Source of the DNA: Plotosus lineatus
Taxonomy: Eukaryota; Chordata; Actinopteri; Siluriformes; Plotosidae
Length of the DNA: 64,000 nt
Assembly: GCA_024760905.1 (NCBI GenBank)
Contig: CM045750.1
Location: forward strand, 14,892,919 to 14,956,918
Direction of reading: 5' to 3'
Both the position numbers and the translations under genes were made by a program. Positions 55,233 through 64,000 of this stretch are shown here, piece by piece (within the stretch, counting starts at the first letter, position 1; the number at the start of each line of letters is the position of its first letter). The notes below the pieces were generated by a model that worked only from the letters and a program-made list of their open reading frames with translations, was not told the origin of the DNA and made no database searches.

Positions 55233-56090
55233 TGTCGGGTTCTTCAAGGTAGGAATATTTTAAAATAATAACCAAAAGGTTAATAATACTGCTATATCTA
55301 TTAATAACCCCCTGAACCTCTTATGTCATTACTGACGTCACATTCATTTCTTTTTTGAGAGCGAGAGAAATGTCACAGTTGCTGCTGTGTTATTTGATGC
55401 TGCACTGTTTGCTGAACTTGTGTATCTGTGCTACTTGGGCACCATTGGCTCTGACATCATTCTCAAATGTTCCTCATCACTTCTACGTATGGAGCCAGGG
55501 CTGTCGTGACCTGCGTTACTTGACGTCACGAAAAAAAAGACCTGCCAAAAATCGAGTCGACTTTATTTGAAATTTCTCCTCCAACTAGGAAACTGATAGT
55601 GATGTCATTTAAAAGCCTACATGACTACTAATTCACAAAATACTTTCCTTCCCAAAATTGGTAGTCAATTCCTTTTTATCTTTTAAAATGTGAGTGACTA
55701 ACAAGGTCTCACCAGACGCTCACCATTCATCAATAACATCTCCAAATTTTATCCGAATGATTACAGAATAATACACAGAATGGACAACTGAGCCCTGGTT
55801 CACAATCCGTATGGGCAAGTTCATCAATTTCCGGTATGAGTCTCAGATCATGTCCAGCAGATCCACGCATTTGCATGGACATTGATGGATGGGACACCTC
55901 CAACAACATGAACTATGTGTGACTGAACACGGTCACGTGGCTGAAAAAATGAAACAAACCAAACTTAGGAAATTCATCTTCCTTAAGATCATAACTAAAC
56001 ATCTCAAGTGTTTTCGAGTTGAAAGCTGAAGTTTTATTTTTTTTTCTCCTGCGTCCTTCTCTTCATGGAATTCACCTTATAATTATCTAT
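55233..56090. other. No confirmed gene; short secretory-looking ORF at 55355-55570
   Basis: The 71-codon plus frame has a hydrophobic N-terminal stretch and an RKKR site, but I recognise no family. It has no conserved neighbour and no visible splice partner. Probably chance. Confidence 0.25.
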
Positions 56091-56612
<522 letters not shown>

Positions 56613-56634
56613 TTTCACTCGTTTAATGTATTGT

Positions 56635-56815
56635 ACTGCTTAATCCCACTAGCATATCTCGGCTGGCACTGGTTGAAGGCACGATACACTCTGAACAGCT
56701 CACCAGGCCATTGCAGGGCAAATTACACTTACACCTAGGGATAATTTGGAACAGTCAATTTGCATGTCTTTGGGAGGAAACTGGCGTACCCAGAGAGAAC
56801 GGAGACACATGTTTT
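56635..56815 (-). mobile_element. SINE-2, tail A, minus fragment
   Basis: 'tgcttaatcccactagcata', 'gatacactctgaacagctca' and 'gtctttgggaggaaactggc' mark tail and body. A short (TA)n lies at 56829-56851. Confidence 0.6.
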
Positions 56816-56818
56816 CTG

Positions 56819-56851
<33 letters not shown>

Positions 56852-56859
56852 GGAGAAAG

Positions 56860-58480
56860 GGAGTGTCTGGGGTGTCCAGGGTACAATTCCACTGACTCTC
56901 GGCTGAAATCTGTCAGTGTAAATGTCACCAAGGGAAGGTAGTGTAGCTTCAATCACCCGCTCTGCTGTCCTCGACCCCCGTTGCAAGGCCTTCCTGTCCT
57001 CTGCAGTACAGCCAGTAAGCCACACTGTACAGCAGTAACGCAGGAGGGTCTCTATGGCAGTGCGATAAATGTTCGTCAGTAGGGGTCGAGGTAGATGGGC
57101 TTGTCAGAGCTTCCTGAGGAAATACATCCTTTGTTGTGCTTTCTACACCGGGTGGGAGATGTTTATGGTCCACATGAAGTCAGCAGAAATGTGGACTCCA
57201 TGAAAATCTCATCTCCATCAATGTAAAGTACAGAGTACTCAGTTTGTTTCGATCTCCTGAAGTCCATTATCATCATGGTTCTGTATGTGTTTAGTTCCAG
57301 GCTGTTGTTGTTGTTGTTGTTGCAACATTGCTACAGATGCAGGACTGCCTTCCTGTAGATAAAATCTGTTGGGCGTCATCAGGCCAGTGCTTATCCCCGG
57401 TTTCTGTAGCGTGAAGCAACTAGGAGTTCAACTCCTCCTAGATGGGATGCTAGTCCATCTCAGGTTACCTTCCCATAATATTTTTACTGGTACCATTTGT
57501 ACTGCTGGGTGAACAGAGGCACACTTGTGGTTGAGACCTTGCCCAGGGGTCTTAGCACAGTGGGGGTCTAACTGGGATTTGAACACACAACCTCCCGATC
57601 ATAAGCGCAGCACCCTAACCACTACGCCACCGGCCCCACGCCTTCCTGTAGACTGACTCGTTATTCGTAATCAAACCTACGACGGTGGTGTCAGCGGATT
57701 TGACGATGGTGTTGCTGGTGTGAGTGGGGAAACAGTCAAATGTAAAAAGGAGGAAGAATAGGGGGGCTAAGAACACACCCCTGCAGTGTCCCTGTGTTCA
57801 GGATGAGAGTGGAGAAAATGTGTTCTGCTATTCTAACGTTCTGAGGACCGTTGCTGAGAAAGTCCAGTATCCAACTGCACAGTGAACTCCCTAGACCCAC
57901 ATTGCCCAACTTCTAAAGCAGTTTATGCAGTTGAACTGTGTTAATAGCATAACAGAAGTCTACGAATAGCATCCTCACATAGGAGCTGCTGTCCAGGTGT
58001 GTGAGGGCTGTATTGATGGCATCCTCTGTTGACCTGATTGCTAGTATGTAAAATGATGTGGATCGAGATTAGCAGGGATGGCAGTCTTGATGTAAGACAA
58101 GACCAGTCTCTCTAAACATTTAGTGGTGGTGATGATGGTTTGGGCAACTGAGCAGTAATCCGCTTGCCGTGCTCTTCTTATTCACTGGAATGATGGTGGC
58201 TGTTTTGTGGTAGGTGGGCACCATACATTGCAGTAGTGAGAGGTGGTGAAAACCCCCACTAATTGATCTGCACATGCTTTAAGTACCCTTCCTGTTTTGC
58301 CATCTGGACCAGTAGCTTTCCTTGCATTGACTCTGTGCAGGGTGGCTCTTATCTAGTGCTGCTGCAGCTGGATGGGGTCGTCACCTCTCCCTGGAAGATC
58401 ATGGCAGTTGCACTAACAGTTTTCAGACTCCTAGATCCATTAAGGCAGGGCTTAGTTAATGACGTCACCCCATGTTCAGC
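56860..58480 (-). pseudogene. Rex/CR1-type LINE reverse transcriptase pseudogene
   Basis: Read 58480 to 56860, the minus strand gives the RT domain in order: a 'KATGPDG'-like piece, a segment around 57960-58080 resembling ALTHLDSSSYVRMLFVDF, then LCSWILDFLSNG-like and 'TGVFLAPLFF'-like pieces. Near 57700 the catalytic box reads SADTT, where FADDTT is expected. The C-terminal part is TAEDRKALQRGSRTAERVIE (56950-57010). Frame breaks are frequent. A SINE-3 sits at 57360-57639. Clade naming is by resemblance only. Confidence 0.75.
57360..57639 (-). mobile_element. SINE-3, minus copy, perfect 13-bp target duplication
   Basis: Body and head complement ('aaccactacgccaccggccc') inside the LINE. GCCTTCCTGTAGA stands at 57347-57359 and 57640-57652. 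Confidence 0.92.
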
Positions 58481-58644
58481 TCCTCCCCAGAAAGAGCTGG
58501 ATTTACAGTAATACGGTTTAAACTGATCTGATTCCGCAGACAGCAGAGTGGGGAGACCTTCTGTTCTGATTTAACTGGTATTCAAGTTAACTGATGGTGC
58601 TGGTTTATAGATGTTAACATATCACCAACATTGACTTTGTTTTG

Positions 58645-58860
58645 GGTGGCATACTGGTTCGCGTGTCCACTTCACTGTCCTGTGTTGGATTCTAGGGTTC
58701 AGGTGCTTCTGTGTGGATTTTGCATGTTCTCACCATATCTGCATGGGTTTTCTCTGTGTACTCCAGTTTGTTGACTGTTCCAAATTGCCCTTAGATGTGA
58801 TTATGAATGGTTATGTGTGCCTTTGAGAGGAGTGATTGGTGGGTGTGGGGGGTAGCAATA
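58645..58860 (+). mobile_element. SINE-2, diverged
   Basis: 'ttgggtggcatactggttcg', 'gtgtggattttgcatgttct' and 'ttgactgttccaaattgccc' mark head and body. The tail is lost. Confidence 0.6.
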
Positions 58861-58920
58861 ATTAATCAAATAATTTCTGATATTTCATTGTTGCTATGGG
58901 ATGAAATAAATTGCAATATA

Positions 58921-59590
58921 CAGTGGTACCTTGACTTATAAGTGTCTTTTGTAATGAATATTCCATGACACGAGCTTCAATCCCACCAAAAAGTTGCCCT
59001 ATCCAATGAGCAAAATTTTGATTTACGAGCTCTGCTGGGGAAATGGCTTTTCCGGACCAATTAGCCTTGTATTCTTCCGGTGTATTCCTCCGCGCTCCGA
59101 GAATGCCTTGTGCAGTGTTTCTCAAGCATTTTCTGGGATAACCCCTATAGGAAGAAAAAATAAATAAATTCACGCCCCCCAGCGCCTCATGCGCGACTAT
59201 AAATAGTGTTTACAGCACTGCATATCGTTTGCTCGATACTTTTTTCCCACACCATAGGGAACACCGTGAGAGCGCCACTGCCACCTACTGTAGAGGATGT
59301 GCAATTACACTTAATTCTAGTACAGTATGGCAAAAAAGCATGTTCCCCAGGGTCATACGTAACCCCCCCGCATCACATCGCGTCCACTATTTGAGAAGCA
59401 CCGGCCTTGTGGGAACTCACCACAAGCTTTTCCTTGCTGGCATTCATAGTGTGCACAATCACAAAATCCTCCTCCTCCTCCTCCTCTGTTACACACCGCC
59501 TCCTGCCTGTCCACGTGACATGTTTGCCACAGTCGATGATCGGAAGGGTTAGTTGACTTATTGTTTATTCTTGTTTTATTATTATTTATT
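58921..59590. mobile_element. Tigger-like element split by a hAT MITE
   Basis: It starts exactly at 'cagtggtaccttgacttata' after a TA. 'ttttccttgctggcattcat' and 'ccacagtcgatgatcggaag' are shared with 42010-42575. The right terminus is not identifiable. Confidence 0.65.
59113..59403. mobile_element. hAT-type MITE with perfect 8-bp target duplication
   Basis: 291 bp. The left end 'cagtgtttctcaagca' and the complement of the right end ('cggtgcttctcaaatag') are similar inverted termini. GCCTTGTG lies on both sides (59105-59112 and 59404-59411). No coding capacity. Confidence 0.9.
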
Positions 59591-59788
59591 ATTAAATATC
59601 ATAGTGCTCAATGAATGAGGTAGCATAGAGCATCATGGGATATCGGAGGTGAACCGATTGAGAAATGATCAAAACAAGTGATCGTGTTGTCAAGTACATA
59701 GCTTAACAAAGCCGTGAAAATGTTTTTATTAAAGATTATTAAATATTATTCAAACAAAAGTCATCTAAACTAGCTGAGGAAGATAGTG

Positions 59789-59791
<3 letters not shown>

Positions 59792-59827
<36 letters not shown>
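59792..59827. repeat. (CA)n microsatellite
   Basis: About 18 CA units. Confidence 0.95.
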
Positions 59828-59829
<2 letters not shown>

Positions 59830-60515
59830 GCGCCTGGAGGCATAATAAGTTGAGAATTAGAGATCGTCCCATTTCCTCAGCAGAATTACAGTGAAAAAGG
59901 TGATATCTGTGTAATCTGATCTACATATCTGTACAAATTTCACAATAGACCTGTTTTACCAGGAAATATCCAAAGACTCTGCTTTATTATTATTTTTCAA
60001 TAACAATCTTAAATCTCAGCAGGTCAGACAATTAAAATAATAAATAATAAGCATAAAATAAATTAATCATATACACCAGCATACAGTTATATTCATATAT
60101 GCACTCGTACACAAATACAAATTTATATACACACTCATTTTACATACATTTTAAAGGGTATACACCCAGTGTTTATAGATTAATGAGTAAGAATTCTTCA
60201 AAAAGCAAACAAACAAATTATGTAAAATTTTCCAATAGAACAGGTAGAAAGGAATAGATAATTAAATAATATTAATGATTTAAAATAAATGAAATAAATC
60301 TAAATATAGTCCTCCCCCTATTTCCACTCGGAGCCTTTTTTGCTCTGGCTTTGACATAAGTTTACAATTTCCTGTGAGGTAGATGTAGTCGTAACAATTA
60401 TTGTGACTTTGTTTCCGGTGAGGGTTTGGAGTCTGCCCAGACTGTCCTTTGTCATCAATTCTGTTCATAATTTTTACAGATAGAATTTCTAGGTGCAGCC
60501 CAGGCGTTGAGGCGT
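59828..60515. other. No recognised feature
   Basis: AT-rich; no supported ORF. Confidence 0.4.
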
Positions 60516-60519
60516 TCTG

Positions 60520-61095
60520 GTCTTGTGGCCATTGTATCTCGTCTCTGCTTTTTTTTGCAAATGATGTTGTCCTTTTGGCTTCATCAAGCCTGGACCTCTA
60601 GCTTCTATTTGGAGCGATTCACAGCTGAGTGCAAAGCGGCTGGGATGAGAATCAGCACCTCCGAGTCCGAGGCCACGGATCTCAACTGGAAAAGGGTGAA
60701 ATGCACCCTCTGGGTCTGGAATGGGGTCCTGTCCCAAGTGAAGGAGTTGAAGAATTTTGGGTTCTTCCTCACTTGTTGATAGGTGGATTGGTACAGGCTC
60801 CGCCGTGGTGAAGAATGAATTGAGTCATGTCGGTCTATGTTCCAACCCTCATTTATGGTCACGAGCTTTGGATGGTGACCAAAAGAACAGGATCATGGAT
60901 ACAAGAGGCTGAAATGAGCTTCCTTCGCAGGAGCTTGAAGTAGAGAGAAGCAAGCTGAGGTGTCTTGGGCATCTGAATATAGAATGCCTCCTGAACGCCT
61001 TGCTGGTGTGGTGTTTTGTGCATGTCCAACAGGGAAGCGATGCCAGAGTTGGCCCAGAACAAGCTGGAGGGTTGATGTCTCTCTCGGCTGGTCTG
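60520..61095 (+). pseudogene. LINE RT C-terminal pseudogene
   Basis: Broken plus frames read AAGMRISTSESEA, WNGVLSQVKELKNFGFF, then, after shifts, NPHLWSRALDG-like and LRCLGHLNIECL pieces, and a Gly/Pro-rich end. This is the connection and C-terminal region after the RT palm in the same LINE family whose end lies at 196-462. Confidence 0.7.
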
Positions 61096-61365
61096 GAAAC
61101 GCCTTAGAAGAGAAAAGTTAGCTTGTTATACTGTGATTTTATTCATCGTAGCTCCTGCTGCTTTTCTGTCTCATGATAATAAAGTTGTTGTTCCAGTTCC
61201 CTAAATTTTTGTTCAAGAGTCTTTGGTTGTTATGTTTTTTATTTGTATTTTATAATAACCCGATATGTGACCTCCTATAAATGCTTTGAATGCCTCACAC
61301 TTTATTGATGAATTGGTTTTATTTATATTTAAAGAGAAGAATTCATATACAGTCGGCAGGATGTT

Positions 61366-61558
61366 AGGAGACAGCCAATGAGAGAGCAACTCGGGCATTG
61401 TTTGAATGTTTGAATGGTGCGTTTGAATTTTTGAATGGCGCGTTTGGCGCTTTTCGTAAAAAGAGGGTTTTTTTGTAAAAAAAAAAAAGAGTACGAAAAT
61501 TTAGGAAAATATTTTTTCGTAACCTGGATTTTTCGTATTCGGAGGTTTTCGTAAGTAG
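61366..61558. mobile_element. Tigger-like MITE fragment
   Basis: 'acagccaatgagagagcaac' to 'ttcggaggttttcgtaagta', the same family as 11868-12074. Confidence 0.6.
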
Positions 61559-61561
61559 CCC

Positions 61562-61672
61562 CACTCACCACAAGGTTGTCACTGTCCCCCCAGTGCAGTG
61601 AACTGGGTTATCAAAGGCTGGCCATGTCTCTCACTGTCTATGGTGTGAGGTTCATGTATAAGAAGGAGGGTT
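61562..61672 (+). mobile_element. SINE-1 5' half fragment
   Basis: 'actcaccacaaggttgtcac' through 'ggtgtgaggttcatgtataa'. Head boxes and tail are both missing. Confidence 0.7.
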
Positions 61673-61710
61673 CATTACTTCAGAATCTGAGCAGATACTA
61701 ATGTGCCATT

Positions 61711-62056
61711 CAGTTCAGTTTATTTTCTGTCACGGGTTAATCCTAAATAGGGTCGCGGAAAGGCTGGCGCCCATCCCAGCCAACTCCGGGCGAGGGCAGA
61801 GTACACCCTGGACAGCTTGCCAGGCCATCGCAGGGCGGAAACACGCTGACGGCTTTGCAGCTACTCTTGTCGAAAGTCAGCAATGGTTCTTTTACATGAA
61901 CCTCTCAACATAGACAGTGAGAGACATGGCCGGCCTTTGTTAACCCAGTTAGCTGCACTGCGGGGGACCGTGACCACCTTGTGGACAGTGGGGCTTGAAC
62001 CCCCAACCTTGGGATCAGTGATCCAGCACCGATACCACTAGGCCACCACTGCCCGT
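61711..62056 (-). mobile_element. SINE-1, tail A, 9-bp target duplication
   Basis: Tail A ('gggttaatcctaaatagggt'), body, and complete head complement ('ccactaggccaccactgccc'). TGTGCCATT repeats at 61702-61710 and 62057-62065. Confidence 0.87.
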
Positions 62057-62065
62057 TGTGCCATT

Positions 62066-62758
62066 AAGTATCATGTATATCTTGGGTGGATGTATGTTTT
62101 TGTTTTTGAACTGAAAGAGATTATTTTATGAATTAATATCATGACACCGCTAGCATAAGAAGTAAAGCAAGTAAACTTGCCTTGACCACTTTTTTTTTTT
62201 TCTTTCTTACAACATTTTGAAGGTCATTATTACTCAAGTGTGTTTCCTGTATGAAAAACATGTTTCATTTCATTTGCTTCATGCTGCTCAATGCCTGTTT
62301 AAGTTTCACTCATTTATTTAGTTCTCTTGTATTACAGCTTGAGATCCTTAACTCTAAACCGTTAACCATGAGATAGAAACATTTTTAAACTCTGTCGTTT
62401 TTGGATGACATGAACTTAATGCAAAAACAAATTAAGAGATAAATAAATAAATACAAAATTAAGGAAAGCGTAAAAACAGCGTGCTGAGATCCCAACCCCG
62501 TCCAGAAACCCCCTCATGCACTTCACCAAACGGAGCAGACCAACAGAACACAATGAGTTGTTAACTCTGATTATGAAGAATGTTATGATCCACCCGAAGA
62601 GGAGCAACGTGGAACAAACACCGATACACACCTTTATAGACTTGACAATTTGTTGAAAAAAAAAAATCGATGTGGGCTCAACTTACGGTGTTTTAAAATG
62701 GAAATATTATTAAATAAAATCAGCAAAAATGAGGGGAAAATGGAAATGAGAAAGCGAT

Positions 62759-62760
<2 letters not shown>
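62066..62760. other. No recognised feature
   Basis: No supported ORF or named repeat; poly(T) at 62190-62201. Confidence 0.4.

Positions 62761-62791
<31 letters not shown>
62761..62791. repeat. (GA)n microsatellite
   Basis: About 15 GA units. Confidence 0.95.
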
Positions 62792-62795
<4 letters not shown>

Positions 62796-62884
62796 GGGAG
62801 GAGGAAATGTAGTTACTTGCAGTCTATCTTAGATGATCCTTTTATCATCATTATAGTTTAATCAGAACATTACTGTTTATACGT

Positions 62885-63430
62885 AAATAAGTCCGTCGTT
62901 GAAGATCTTATTAATTTCAGTTCTCGGGTTTTGGAAATTCTCCAAAGCCGCCTGCATGTTCTGGGGATGGTCTTTTGCCTCAGCAACAGATTTAAAGTTC
63001 AGATGCTGATCCTCATGCGTGACCACCAGGTTTACATCCCCATAGTGGACCTTTTACGGCTTGAAAATTCAAAACGGCCTTAACTCCATCAAACTGTTGT
63101 TGAATGTTGACGGGTGTCAGTTGATAAATCTGGTTAGAAGCTGATTCGATGGTTTTCATACCGCACTTTTTTTCAGGCTGTGGGCTGTTCTCAGTATCTT
63201 CTTACGGTCTGCATGACTCAGAAGTTTCCTGCTGATTGTTCTGGTCATTGAGGAACCGTTCGGATTCACCTAGCCGATCCACTGTGCTCTCTCAATAACT
63301 AGAGTGGAGGTGACATTGTTACCCAATGCCTTCGAAAAGCAGTTTTCCAAGAACTCGCAAATGTTTGAAGCTTTAATTATTTCAGGGAGACGACCCAATC
63401 TCAAATTGGAGTGTCTTGCTCAATCTTCTT
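62885..63430 (-). pseudogene. Possible L1-type ORF1 relic
   Basis: The minus strand gives EFLENCFSKALG, LVIERA and, nearer the end, VNLVVTHEDQHLNFKSVAEA and NFQNPRTEINKIF. This order resembles the RNA-binding and C-terminal domains of fish L1-like ORF1 proteins. Frames are broken, so the call is tentative. Confidence 0.45.
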
Positions 63431-63437
63431 GGTCATG

Positions 63438-64000
63438 TACAGTAGGCCCTTGAACTTTCGCGGTTCAGCACTCGCGCCCCCATACAGTCGCGGATTGGCA
63501 ACAAACCCAGACGTAACTGACGTGTGATTCAAATTTAGCCAATGGCTGAGAGCTTTTGTTTCCAGGGATGGGAATTTTCCGTGGATCCACGGAATTCCGC
63601 GAATTTGATCAACCCAGGGGTCATTTTTCTGAATCGTCTAAATCCGAGGAGAAAATATAAAGGGGGGTTAGGTATGTGTTGACCCGGTCAACCATCGGGA
63701 TCAAGGCACTGTTTACATCGGCAGTTCAGAACGCACACTGTATTTGATTGGCCATTGAAAGAGAAATATCGCGATTTGACCAATGGTAAATGAGCAAATA
63801 TAGGAACTATGTTCCCTCTAAGCTGTGTGTGCGCGCAATTGTGCACTGGTTTCAGGGTCTCCTCGCATAGATATTTTGTTCTGCGCGTTGCTCCAGCCAA
63901 TGATGCGATTCACATACGTACTGATGCACCGAATTGACGTGATTGACAACATCCTTATGCGCCGCCCGCCACCCGTGTTTGTAGTTCTCTAAACAGTGAC
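63438..64000. mobile_element. Series of DNA-transposon MITE fragments
   Basis: 'tacagtaggcccttgaactt' begins a Tigger-like terminus. 'agggatgggaattttccgtg' and 'ggaactatgttccctctaag' open two further repeats with hAT-like character. Their limits and families are not resolved, and the last runs off the window. Confidence 0.45.

Overview
This window is nuclear DNA from a ray-finned fish. It holds two recognisable protein genes in a dense, layered bed of transposable elements and microsatellites. Fish origin is supported by teleost-type SINEs, Tc1-like transposons, L2-, RTE-like and Rex-like LINEs, a Penelope-like element, and MITEs with hAT, Tigger-like and Harbinger-type ends. One SINE class (around 21511-21690 and 41466-41520), whose tail reads 'ctctggataagagcatctgcc', is common in otophysan fishes such as catfishes. 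A catfish-like otophysan is therefore a reasonable guess, but the species cannot be fixed from the sequence.

Genes. (1) A single-exon KCTD12-type gene lies on the minus strand (22850-23692). It encodes a 280-residue auxiliary subunit of GABA-B receptors, with an N-terminal BTB/T1 domain and a C-terminal H1 domain. (2) A complete PRPS1 gene, encoding ribose-phosphate pyrophosphokinase 1, lies on the plus strand (30980-48355). Its seven coding exons are 122, 184, 99, 125, 174, 160 and 93 nt, totalling 957 nt or 318 residues plus stop. All introns are GT-AG and the reading frame is continuous. A perfect CRE and an E-box lie upstream, and an AATAAA lies about 590 nt after the stop. The two genes are divergent and about 7.3 kb apart; nothing indicates that they work in one pathway.

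Layout. 1-22 kb: Tc1 relic with nested insertions, an L2 LINE split by SINEs, many SINEs, long TA/CA tracts, a 160-bp inverted repeat pair, and a Penelope-like element split by a MITE and a SINE. 22-24 kb: KCTD12-type gene. 24-30.5 kb: microsatellites, a nested SINE stack, and a decayed LINE with a C-terminal zinc-finger-like motif. 30.5-49 kb: PRPS1, whose introns contain a decayed Harbinger transposon, a MITE with matching termini, hAT MITEs, SINEs, and a Gypsy fragment that took in a LINE with an unbroken reverse transcriptase frame. 49-64 kb: SINEs, microsatellites, a minus-strand Rex/CR1-type LINE split by a SINE, a hAT MITE with a perfect 8-bp target duplication, another LINE fragment, and a possible L1 ORF1 relic.

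The most informative signal outside the genes is the insertion history. At least twelve insertions still carry readable target-site duplications. One SINE body occurs with two different 3' tails. One of those tails matches the last codons and 3' end of a LINE in the same window. The other tail is shared with an unrelated SINE head. I found no CRISPR array, operon, rRNA or tRNA gene, and no clearly new protein system.
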